Below, piece after piece: positions 1 through 5,809 of a DNA stretch of 7,612 nucleotides; positions within the stretch are counted from its first letter, which is position 1, and every line of letters starts with the position of its first letter. The notes under the pieces were generated by a model. It saw nothing but the letters and a program-made list of their open reading frames with translations, was not told the origin of the DNA and ran no database searches. Source of the DNA: Nitrososphaerales archaeon TH5895 (GTDB taxonomy: Archaea > Thermoproteota > Nitrososphaeria > Nitrososphaerales > Nitrososphaeraceae). The position numbers and the translations under genes are program-made. The stretch covers positions 1-7,612 of the forward strand of contig JAATVS010000473.1 of the NCBI GenBank assembly GCA_014523695.1, read 5' to 3'.

Positions 1-876
1 CTCCAATGCTTTCTTTTGTTCCTCCCGAAGTAATACTTTTGGATTAATATCAAACGAACTGTCTCCAGGACGGTACCTAAGCAGCCCATTTTTTGATCCA
101 AGTTTTAGCATTACTTCTGCCTCGGAGATGCAGGGGATTACTTCAGTGTCAAGACTCTTAAGTTTTTGTAAATTCGATTCAGCAGGCCCGAAATCTGCCT
201 TGTTAGCAGCAACAATCATCGGTTTTGCCATTTTCCTTAATGTTCGACAGAACATCAACAAATCAGAATCAGACCAGGAAGACAACTTCTTTCCATCAAG
301 TCCTGCTTCGATTAGTGAAGTAATTATCTGACTTTCTTTTATTGACAGTCCAGAGAGCTGTCTTGACAGCAACTTTGATATCTTTTCTGGGGTACCCTGC
401 AAATCTCGTGAAGCCTTTTCTAAATTCTTTTTCAAATTTGTAACCAACCAAAGATCGAATTCTTCTAAAACGAAATCTGCATCCTGCATTGGATCCCCTG
501 TCCCCGGGTTAACTGCGCGACCCTCTAAATCAGTACTTCCAGCAACATCCACAACATGAACTAGAGCATCTGCCTCTCTTGCGCTATCCAAAAATTGGTT
601 TCCTAGCCCCCTACCAGTGTGAGCACCTGGGACGAGCCCTGCTACATCCAGAATTCTGATAGGGATATATCTGTTACCGTCTACACATATCGAATGTAAT
701 GGATTATCCTTTACGTGGAACTCTGTGCATACGCAAGGTGTCCTTATATGTCCTATACCAATATTCGGTTCTATTGTTGTAAACGGAAAGTTAGCAGTTT
801 GTACTCCTAGACTTGTAGCAGCATTAAAGAACGTTGACTTGCCTACGTTTGATTTTCCTATAATCCCGATTAACAA
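1..876 (-). CDS. ychF: YchF/OLA1-family translation-associated GTPase, 3' end outside window
   Basis: A P-loop GTPase of the Obg-related YchF/OLA1 family, which associates with ribosomes and is thought to act in translation or stress control. The 292 visible residues run unbroken to the left edge. Seen: G1 motif GKSNVGKST at residues 7-15, switch II DVAGLVPGA from residue 77 followed by TGRGLGNQF, and the base-recognition motif NKAD at 225-228. The glutamine normally following the G3 glycine is absent, as in hydrophobic-substituted GTPases. Archaeal members keep NKxD, predicting GTP preference, whereas bacterial YchF and human OLA1 have a changed motif and prefer ATP. A coiled insert lies around residues 115-180 and the sequence breaks off after the G domain, so the C-terminal TGS domain lies outside. 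The start is TTG at 876, directly after an in-frame TAA, placing the P-loop at the usual distance from the N-terminus. A TATA-like box 27 bases upstream suggests a leaderless mRNA. Confidence 0.93.
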   Translation of the reverse strand, partial: MLIGIIGKSNVGKSTFFNAATSLGVQTANFPFTTIEPNIGIGHIRTPCVCTEFHVKDNPLHSICVDGNRYIPIRILDVAGLVPGAHTGRGLGNQFLDSAREADALVHVVDVAGSTDLEGRAVNPGTGDPMQDADFVLEEFDLWLVTNLKKNLEKASRDLQGTPEKISKLLSRQLSGLSIKESQIITSLIEAGLDGKKLSSWSDSDLLMFCRTLRKMAKPMIVAANKADFGPAESNLQKLKSLDTEVIPCISEAEVMLKLGSKNGLLRYRPGDSSFDINPKVLLREEQKKALE

Positions 877-895
877 TTATGACCTGATGTTAAGG

Positions 896-909
896 TATTA
901 TTATATATA
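896..909 (-). promoter_or_regulatory. TATA-like box for the ychF gene
   Basis: On the minus strand the stretch reads TATATATAATAAT and is centred about 27 bases before the TTG start at 876. Archaeal TATA boxes lie about 26 bases before the transcription start, so the mRNA would begin at or next to the start codon. Only a weak AGGT precedes the start, which agrees with a leaderless transcript. Confidence 0.55.
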
Positions 910-981
910 GACATACTTCGTATAATAGGGAAGTCAAACAACCTAAGCCTTGGGCTAACGGATGTAGCTTTAGCACTAACC

Positions 982-1019
982 TTAAATACCTACTAAGATT
1001 TTATGTAGCATTTTAGGAG
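982..1019 (+). promoter_or_regulatory. TATA box and Shine-Dalgarno site of the PurF-like operon
   Basis: TTAAATA at 982-988, preceded by ACC, resembles an archaeal BRE/TATA element and predicts transcription start near 1011. A short leader would then contain AGGAG at 1015-1019, ten bases before the TTG start at 1030. This is the clearest Shine-Dalgarno site in the window and fixes the start of the PurF-like gene. Together with the ychF promoter it makes 877-1029 a divergent promoter region. Confidence 0.6.
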
Positions 1020-1029
1020 AGAATCTGGT

Positions 1030-2403
1030 TTGGCAGGAATTGTCGCAGTTTCAGACGCTGAAATTAAAAGAGCAAGAAATGTTGCCTACATTCTGGCCCA
1101 CTGTATGCGAATGCTCCAGCACCGAGGCAAGGCTTACTGGAAGATAATGGTCGGCAAAAACAGTGTAGATGGTGATGGCCCTTTGCCTTACGAAGAAAGG
1201 ATTGTCAAAATTGTAAGCGATGGTAAACTTACCGGATTTGATGGAATTGGATTTCTCTCTAAACGGAGGCCAGAATCAAGTGGCTTTAAACACAGTCAAA
1301 TTGCCTTGGATGGATTCTTAGTGGATACCGAGAAACTATATCTACACCCTATGATAGATGGGGCCAGGGACTGCGACCCGTTATATCAAATCTATTGCAT
1401 TTTCAAGACACTTCTGACCAGAAATCGTGATCCCCTGAAGGCTACCGATTTTTTGGATCGCCATTTGAGAGGAAATATGCTTGTAAGGATAGGTGGTAAC
1501 ATTTACGCATATAGAAACAACACGGGCTTCAAACCTCTTGTATTGGGAAGTAATAAAGATGGTACCCTACATGTGATTGCGTCAGAAAATTCCTTGCGAA
1601 TTTCGTTAGTCGATCTCACATTCAGAGACGTAGCTCCTGGGGAACTATTGAAGCTAGACAGAAGCTCTGAGCCCATCACATTATCAACGCAACATTCACC
1701 AAATATGGTAGTAGATCCTTTCGAGTTTATTAGGGAATCAAATGTGGCGTCGATCGTAAACGGCAAGAGTATTTATGAAATAAGGAAAAATATTGGCAAA
1801 GAGCAGTCGAAATTTCTTTCTGGGAGGTTCCAGATCGAATCTGCATTTGCTGAACCCGACTACACAAGACCGATGGGCCTGGGGTTTAGTTTGGAATATC
1901 AAAAGAATCATAAAATGTTTGAAATGGGTGAGGGTGTCATAAAGGATCGATATGATGATTCGGATCACATGATCGACTTTTCAGAGGAGGTAAGCAAGTA
2001 CAAGCTACTCACTACAAGTAAATCATTGAAATTCGTTGTGGAGAATTTGGTCTCCAATAAGAGTATTGGAACAATCCAGGGTACCATTCAGACTGGGGGT
2101 ACCGTCAAAGAAACAATCCATTACCTGCGGAAATCGGAGGCAAGGGAGATCATCGTCATTGTTAGCTATCCACCAACTATTGATGGTAGACAGGTTGGAC
2201 TCTATACACAAAACCGGGATCTTATCGCAAATAAATATCTTGGAAAAGTATCATCGATCGATGAAATCAATATCATGATAAGCAATGAAATAGGTGCAAA
2301 TGAGGTCTATTACAATTCTCCCACTTCATTAGCCAGGGGGATAGGCATAGCGGAAGGAAACCTTTGGTTTCCAGAATGGATAAGGTTCTTGGAGTACCAG
2401 TGA
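1030..2403 (+). CDS. PurF-like amidotransferase/phosphoribosyltransferase homologue with both active sites degenerate
   Basis: The 457-residue protein aligns by eye along its whole length with amidophosphoribosyltransferase (PurF), which normally makes phosphoribosylamine from PRPP and glutamine in the first step of purine synthesis. Retained landmarks are MxGIV at the N-terminus, QHRG at 30-33, a GFKPLVLG segment (PurF GIRPLVLG), APGELLKLD, the linker FEFIRESN...SIYEIRKNIG, and the C-terminal ISSPP-like VSYPP. Key residues are gone. The N-terminal nucleophile Cys2 is Ala2 (codon GCA after a TTG start fixed by AGGAG). The HNGN oxyanion/glutamine loop reads LDGF. The PRPP motif VDDSIVRGTT reads IQGTIQTGGT, with Gln350-Gly351 in place of Asp-Asp. 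Neither glutaminase nor PRPP transfer is expected. The frame is intact over 1.37 kb, so this looks like a maintained pseudoenzyme, possibly regulatory or scaffolding (inference). It overlaps the next gene. Confidence 0.85.
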   Translation: MAGIVAVSDAEIKRARNVAYILAHCMRMLQHRGKAYWKIMVGKNSVDGDGPLPYEERIVKIVSDGKLTGFDGIGFLSKRRPESSGFKHSQIALDGFLVDTEKLYLHPMIDGARDCDPLYQIYCIFKTLLTRNRDPLKATDFLDRHLRGNMLVRIGGNIYAYRNNTGFKPLVLGSNKDGTLHVIASENSLRISLVDLTFRDVAPGELLKLDRSSEPITLSTQHSPNMVVDPFEFIRESNVASIVNGKSIYEIRKNIGKEQSKFLSGRFQIESAFAEPDYTRPMGLGFSLEYQKNHKMFEMGEGVIKDRYDDSDHMIDFSEEVSKYKLLTTSKSLKFVVENLVSNKSIGTIQGTIQTGGTVKETIHYLRKSEAREIIVIVSYPPTIDGRQVGLYTQNRDLIANKYLGKVSSIDEINIMISNEIGANEVYYNSPTSLARGIGIAEGNLWFPEWIRFLEYQ

Positions 2404-2738
2404 TTAGCCTGGACATCAAGACAGATGTTGAAAGGTCCAGAATTTCGAATGAGCCACTAGGCAAGGTGGTGTTGCTTGATGGAGGTTCATTATCAGTAGA
2501 CAATGTGTCCATCGAAAGAGTTGAACTCAGACTTTACAGAGAGAGATTTGACAAGAGTAGGGGATTTTATTCACTCATAACGGTGTACCTGAAATCAAGC
2601 AAAGGCGAAATTGAACTCAAATTTGATGAAGGGTTCAAAGGAACTGATCCCCTGCAAGAGATTTCCATGATTCTGATGAGGTACGTCGGTCTCGAGTCTA
2701 TTATAAATCGAACTCTTATCGCCCTCCATGAGACATAG
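2376..2738 (+). CDS. Small unknown protein overlapping the PurF-like gene
   Basis: I do not recognise this protein. From ATG at 2376 it has 120 residues; an in-frame TTG at 2364 would give 124 and lies six bases after the purine stretch GGAAGG (2352-2357), so the start is uncertain. It looks like a compact alpha/beta domain: alternating hydrophobic strands (VPVISLDIKTDV, LGKVVLLDGG, ERVELRLY, YSLITVYLKSS, EIELKFDEG) followed by a predicted helix near LQEISMILMRYVGLESIINRTL. No signal peptide, membrane segment or cysteine cluster is visible. The start lies 28-40 bases inside the upstream gene in another frame, implying co-transcription and probably translational coupling. It may act with the degenerate PurF-like protein (inference). 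A short T tract at 2751-2755 just after the stop may end the transcript. Confidence 0.75.
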   Translation: MDKVLGVPVISLDIKTDVERSRISNEPLGKVVLLDGGSLSVDNVSIERVELRLYRERFDKSRGFYSLITVYLKSSKGEIELKFDEGFKGTDPLQEISMILMRYVGLESIINRTLIALHET

Positions 2739-2750
2739 GGATTGAAGCTA

Positions 2751-2755
2751 TTTTT
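2751..2755 (+). terminator. Weak oligo-T terminator candidate after the PurF-like operon
   Basis: Five T residues start 13 bases after the stop codon at 2736-2738, in a 73-base gap between convergent genes. Archaeal RNA polymerase can terminate at short T runs without a hairpin. The run is short, so support is weak. Confidence 0.3.
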
Positions 2756-2811
2756 ATCCGGAATTTAATTGCAGCGATACTAGTAACTGCCCTACATCCC
2801 AGAAACATCCA

Positions 2812-3333
2812 TCAATATTTCTCTATAAAATCCTCACGAACGGATTTTGCATAATCGCGAATATCTTTAACATTGTCTACTATTCCCGCAATCTTCGAAT
2901 TTCCGTCTGTATTTCCGCCAATGGTACGCAAGAGATGCTTTATCTCTAGAACCATCGAACTAATTTCTGAAATCAAATTTTTCGATTCAGTGACCAAATC
3001 CTTGGTACTCCCTTCGTTATTAAGAGTATCTAACGCAAGCCTACAGGCCCTTATAGTACTAGAGATTTCATCCATTATGCCTGAATTCTGAGTGTCAGAA
3101 CGTAAGTTGTCTATTTTTGTCGAAATCCTTTCAATCGACTCTAATGTAAGCCTGAAATTCTCAATGTTTTTGACCATGGAAGGATCCTTGAAGGATTCAA
3201 CTATCTCCTTTACGGTGGCTGCGATATCCTTCACTCTATTCAGAGATTCATGCACTTCGGGATTTTTAAGATCTCGAATTATCTGTATCGCATTCGAAGA
3301 AGTCTCTCGAATGTCATTTAGTTTCCCGCCCAT
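2812..3333 (-). CDS. All-helical repeat / coiled-coil protein of unknown function
   Basis: The 173-residue protein starts at ATG 3333 and has no signal peptide or membrane segment. It is almost wholly helical in appearance, rich in I, L, V, K, E, S and D with regular hydrophobic spacing. Imperfect repeats of about 26 residues are visible: LKNPEVHESLNRV from residue 22 matches FKDPSMVKNIENF from residue 48, and weaker copies seem to follow around residues 77, 104 and 133. Each has a turn with Pro or Gly, then an amphipathic helix ending in a motif such as VKDI. This suggests a helical-hairpin solenoid or a long coiled coil, as in structural, tethering or signalling-helper proteins. I cannot assign a family. 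It stands alone, convergent with the PurF-like operon, and appears leaderless: a TTTATTAA box lies about 26 bases upstream and no Shine-Dalgarno sequence is present. Confidence 0.78.
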   Translation of the reverse strand: MGGKLNDIRETSSNAIQIIRDLKNPEVHESLNRVKDIAATVKEIVESFKDPSMVKNIENFRLTLESIERISTKIDNLRSDTQNSGIMDEISSTIRACRLALDTLNNEGSTKDLVTESKNLISEISSMVLEIKHLLRTIGGNTDGNSKIAGIVDNVKDIRDYAKSVREDFIEKY

Positions 3334-3354
3334 AATTGTAATAGATTGACTTAG

Positions 3355-3362
3355 TTAATAAA
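3355..3362 (-). promoter_or_regulatory. TATA box of the helical-repeat gene
   Basis: The minus strand reads TTTATTAA, centred about 26 bases before the ATG at 3333, the expected spacing for leaderless archaeal transcription. The identical octamer precedes the lyase gene (5447-5454) and the Pth2 gene (6770-6777). Confidence 0.55.
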
Positions 3363-3442
3363 ACTAAAGCAAATTCCAATAACTATAGTGAATTGGAAAG
3401 AGATGTCAAGTTGTACCTGGATATCGCCAAGCAGTGAATCTT

Positions 3443-3556
3443 CTAGATCGCACGTGTATGAATACTATGTTGCTCAGCAACTTTGTTAACTCGCGAACTG
3501 CTACACCCGCGAAGCTTCTTTGTGCACCTTGCAAGATCTAAGACATCAACGACCAA
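3443..3556 (-). CDS. Doubtful 37-residue mini-ORF
   Basis: The frame runs from TTG at 3556 to TAG at 3443-3445. The predicted product is basic, has two cysteines (residues 11 and 18), and contains SRVNKVAEQHSIHTRAI near its end, a spacing loosely like a helix-turn-helix. Evidence for expression is thin: the only upstream box at the right distance, TTTGATAT near 3582, is a poor TATA match, and a frame this short occurs often by chance. The opposite strand has a comparable 27-codon frame at 3458-3541. Listed because nothing else explains this part of the gap. Confidence 0.2.
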   Translation of the reverse strand: MVVDVLDLARCTKKLRGCSSSRVNKVAEQHSIHTRAI

Positions 3557-3684
3557 GCGTTTATACCAGTAACTTGATATCAAACCTTTGTTAATTAGAA
3601 TCAGTAGAAGAAAACATTTACATTAATCTAAAAAAGAACAATACCATAATACTCAGTCGCGCCTCTTTTATTCTAGGTGATGGC

Positions 3685-3969
3685 GTGATCCAATTGATGA
3701 AGCATAGGAATAGGCTAGAAATTATTGCGCTCATTCTCCAGAACTCGTCAGACGAAAGTGGTGCATCTCAAAAAAAGATCATGTACCGGTCCTTTTTGTC
3801 GTATCACCATCTTAAAGATTATTTAACTCTTTTATTGGTAAATGGCCTGATCGAGTTTCTGGACAATCAAAGAACATATAAGATTACAGATAAGGGTAAG
3901 AAATTTTTACAAATATATAATGGCTTAAACGAAGTCGTAGAAATAACAAGCACGATAACTTCGCGATGA
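3685..3969 (+). CDS. Winged-helix (HTH_45-like) DNA-binding protein
   Basis: A 94-residue stand-alone winged-helix protein of the kind abundant in archaea, especially Nitrososphaerota, and presumed to be a small transcription regulator. An N-terminal helix (RLEIIALILQNS) is followed by the Ser/Gly turn, the helix KKIMYRSFLS, and the recognition segment YHHLKDYLTLLLVNGLIEF. The wing LDNQRTYKITDKGKKFLQIYNGL carries the typical Y-x-IT-x-KG-x-x-FL motif. A short tail ends in STITSR. GTG at 3685 is preceded by AGGTGA (3675-3680) only four bases away. ATG at 3697 is an alternative start: TTTTATT centred near 3668 lies about 29 bases before it and could drive a leaderless message. Both starts keep the domain whole. 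The target is unknown; it is flanked divergently by the helical-repeat gene and convergently by the lyase gene. Confidence 0.82.
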   Translation: MIQLMKHRNRLEIIALILQNSSDESGASQKKIMYRSFLSYHHLKDYLTLLLVNGLIEFLDNQRTYKITDKGKKFLQIYNGLNEVVEITSTITSR

Positions 3970-4020
3970 AGACCGACGCTATGTCGTAGTTCGTGTTACA
4001 CCTATAACTTTGATAGGCTG

Positions 4021-5418
4021 CTATACTTTCTCTATTTTTCCCATCAGATTTGAACGTGAAAACACCTTTTCTACGTCATCCGCATTCATTAAACCTTCTT
4101 CTACTACTATGTCCCTGACATTCCTGTTAGTTTCCAAAGCTTTTTTGTAAATTTCGGAAGCCTTCACATAGCCAATGTAAGGGTTTAGAACTGTTACAAG
4201 TACAGGGCTCCTATAGACATATCCAGAAAGCTTATCTACATTGGCTTGAATGCCGTTCAGAAAATTACCTGTGAATACTGGTAGAAAGTTCCTAAGCATA
4301 TCCATAGATTCTAAAATCCATTTTAGCATCCCTGGTAGCATTACATTCAACTCAAATTGACCCGCTTGCGATGCCATCGCTACGGCCACATCATTTCCAA
4401 TAACATTAAAGCAAATCATGTTGAGACATTCTGCCAAAGAGGGGTTAATTTTGCCTGGCATTATTGAAGAACCTGCATGCACTGCTGGAATTACTATTTC
4501 CGCGAAGCCGGCAGTAGGTCCTGACGCCATAAGCCTGAGATCATTCGCTAGCTTGATCAGTTCTACCGCGAGGTTTCTGATTGACGAGGAATAACATGTG
4601 ACGCCAAATCGACTCTGGAGTGCGAAGTAAAGATTTTCAGATGATGTTATATTCAACTGAGATACGTCTCTAAGATGCCTGATTGATATCTCACGGTAAC
4701 CTGGCGGTGAATTTGCACCACTCCCCACAGCGGTACCTCCCAAGGCAACAGCGTACAGGTTTTCTGCTGCTTGCACTATCTTCTGTCTTGCAATTTCGAT
4801 TGAATAATGATACGCACTAAATTCATCCCCAAGCGTGATAGGTAGTGCATCCATCAGATGCGTTCTCCCGATCTTCATCGCGTCACTGAATTCAACGCTC
4901 TTGTCCTTTAGAGATTTGATTAAGTCTTCAATCGCCTGCAGAAAATTTTTTAGACCCAGTAGTATAGTCAGATGCATAGCGGTGGGGAAAGTATCGTTAC
5001 TTGACTGAGACATATTCACATGATCATTGGGATTAATTATCTCGTAGTTCCCCTTTTCCTCACCAATCATCACTAGCGCGATATTAGCGATCACCTCATT
5101 AATATTCATATTAAAGGCTGTTCCAGCACCTGAATTAATGGGCTCAATGATTATCTGATCTAAGAACTCACCTGAAAGTAACTTGTCGCAAGCCTTTTCT
5201 ATGGCATTAGAAATTTGTATCGGAAGAGTTCCAAGTTCACAATTGGAGAGAGCTGCACACTTCTTGATCATTGCATATGCTCTAATTAGATCTGGATGTG
5301 ATCTTTGCCCTGTGATAGTATATTGATTGCTAGCTCTTACGGTAAACGGGCCATAGTAGGCATCATAAGGGACTTTAATCTCTCCCAAAGAGTCCTTGTC
5401 GATTCGATAGGTAGACAT
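4021..5418 (-). CDS. Aspartase/class II fumarase family lyase (aspartate ammonia-lyase or fumarate hydratase)
   Basis: A full-length 465-residue member of the aspartase/fumarase superfamily; such enzymes are cytosolic homotetramers that reversibly eliminate ammonia or water to give fumarate. All three conserved regions are present: NSGAGTAFNMNINEVIAN (95-112) with PNDHVNMSQSSND (130-142), GRTHLMDALP (184-193) carrying the catalytic-region His187, and GSSIMPGKINP (316-326) with the flexible loop, the general-base serine, Lys323 and Asn325. Substrate choice is unclear. The N-terminus (LGEIKVPYDAYYG, then RASNQYTITG) and C-terminal VLNPYIGY resemble Bacillus-type aspartase, whereas SQSSND is fumarase-like (aspartases usually have SQSTND). 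SGPTAG at 299-304 has Thr302 where both families usually have Arg. The start is ATG 5418; no Shine-Dalgarno site precedes it, but a TTTATTAA box lies about 32 bases upstream. The gene is monocistronic, with the winged-helix gene converging on it. Confidence 0.9.
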   Translation of the reverse strand: MSTYRIDKDSLGEIKVPYDAYYGPFTVRASNQYTITGQRSHPDLIRAYAMIKKCAALSNCELGTLPIQISNAIEKACDKLLSGEFLDQIIIEPINSGAGTAFNMNINEVIANIALVMIGEEKGNYEIINPNDHVNMSQSSNDTFPTAMHLTILLGLKNFLQAIEDLIKSLKDKSVEFSDAMKIGRTHLMDALPITLGDEFSAYHYSIEIARQKIVQAAENLYAVALGGTAVGSGANSPPGYREISIRHLRDVSQLNITSSENLYFALQSRFGVTCYSSSIRNLAVELIKLANDLRLMASGPTAGFAEIVIPAVHAGSSIMPGKINPSLAECLNMICFNVIGNDVAVAMASQAGQFELNVMLPGMLKWILESMDMLRNFLPVFTGNFLNGIQANVDKLSGYVYRSPVLVTVLNPYIGYVKASEIYKKALETNRNVRDIVVEEGLMNADDVEKVFSRSNLMGKIEKV

Positions 5419-5604
5419 GGATTCTACTGACTAGCATGGTGTCATGTTAATAAATCCATCGAAGCTGCCTGTTGCCAATGCGCAGTGAAACGGCGTTGCA
5501 TGGTCTGGTTTTCCCTGAGAAATGACGAAATATTTGCTGTTTGTGCTCTTATTGCTGAATTTCAAACAAATATTAGATACAAAATTTTATCTGCAGTAAG
5601 TGAT
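5419..5604. other. Intergenic region upstream of the lyase gene
   Basis: The full gap from the lyase start to the next well-supported gene is 391 bases (5419-5809); its right part is taken by the possible small ORF at 5605-5760. In the left part I see only the lyase promoter and an A/T-rich stretch at 5560-5595. Open frames here lack a usable start codon or are under 20 codons. No RNA gene was recognised. Confidence 0.45.
5447..5454 (-). promoter_or_regulatory. TATA box of the lyase gene
   Basis: The minus strand reads GATTTATTAAC around this octamer. Its centre lies about 32 bases before the ATG at 5418, predicting a leader of about six bases with no room for a Shine-Dalgarno site. Confidence 0.5.
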
Positions 5605-5760
5605 TTAGTTTCCCTTGTCTTGCGCCCACTTTAAGTAGTCTATCTTGGAAGGGGGGATGTCAATATCACGAGGAGAATAACTAAAACCCCAAGTCGTTTC
5701 CGAACCGTAATTCAGGTGGCGATATGGAAGGGTATCAGCTTTATTGCTTCTGCTTAACAA
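5605..5760 (-). CDS. Possible small protein of 51 residues, unknown
   Basis: The frame runs from TTG at 5760, immediately after an in-frame TAG, to TAA at 5605-5607. The product is unrecognised but has a protein-like composition: several aromatics (TTWGFSYSP, KIDYLKW), prolines in DIDIPPSKID, and no low-complexity run or cysteine. It ends in WAQDKGN. It lies 186 bases upstream of the lyase gene on the same strand, and divergent from the unknown gene at 5810. The A/T box ATATTTAA at 5779-5786 reads as TTAAATAT on this strand, about 22 bases before the TTG, slightly close for archaeal promoter spacing but conceivable as a shared element. The plus strand has a comparable open frame in part of this stretch, so chance cannot be excluded. 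Confidence 0.4.
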   Translation of the reverse strand: MLSRSNKADTLPYRHLNYGSETTWGFSYSPRDIDIPPSKIDYLKWAQDKGN

Positions 5761-5778
5761 CTACAATGAACTTTAGGA

Positions 5779-5786
5779 TATTTAAG
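5779..5786 (+). promoter_or_regulatory. TATA box of the unknown gene at 5810
   Basis: TATTTAAG, preceded by GGA, is centred 27 bases before the ATG at 5810, as expected for leaderless archaeal transcription. The element is nearly palindromic and could also serve the minus-strand small ORF that starts at 5760. Confidence 0.55.
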
Positions 5787-5809
5787 TTGCTGCATAGGTT
5801 CATAGTTTA

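Larger units (their letters stand above)
3334..3684. other. Intergenic region between divergent genes
   Basis: This 351-base gap separates the helical-repeat gene (minus) from the winged-helix gene (plus). It holds the TATA box of the former (3355-3362), a perfect small inverted repeat GTTGC-TCA-GCAAC at 3469-3481, a TATA-like TTTATA at 3560-3565 with no gene at the expected distance downstream, and a T-rich TTTTATT at 3665-3671 close to the winged-helix start. The only open frame worth mentioning is the minus-strand mini-ORF at 3443-3556. No tRNA-like cloverleaf was recognised. Confidence 0.5.

Noticed and set aside
128..910. Plus-strand open frames of 67 and 61 codons opposite ychF
   Set aside because: The minus strand encodes an unambiguous GTPase throughout, including the P-loop opposite the second frame.
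913..926. Resemblance to a loxP arm (ACTTCGTATAAT-like) with small palindrome ATAC-TTC-GTAT
   Set aside because: There is no second inverted arm or spacer and no recombinase gene; it lies upstream of the ychF TATA box and is best seen as a chance A/T-rich similarity.
1503..2512. Open frames of 62-87 codons on both strands within the PurF-like gene and its neighbour
   Set aside because: They overlap a well-supported gene, show no motif or promoter, and have poor protein composition; they are shadows.
2873..3349. Plus-strand open frames of 72 and 85 codons opposite the helical-repeat gene
   Set aside because: They are antisense shadows rich in Ser/Phe/Ile, as expected opposite a Lys/Glu/Asp-rich helical gene.
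3469..3481. GTTGC-TCA-GCAAC hairpin as a possible terminator or operator
   Set aside because: It is a five-base stem with no transcript or T run ending at it and no second copy elsewhere.
3458..3541. Plus-strand 27-codon frame ending in CAPCKI
   Set aside because: It is too short, with no promoter or SD site at a suitable distance; a CxxC alone is not evidence.
4001..4017. Inverted repeat CCTAT-N7-ATAGG between the convergent winged-helix and lyase genes
   Set aside because: A five-base A/T-rich stem without a T tract on either strand is too weak to call a terminator.
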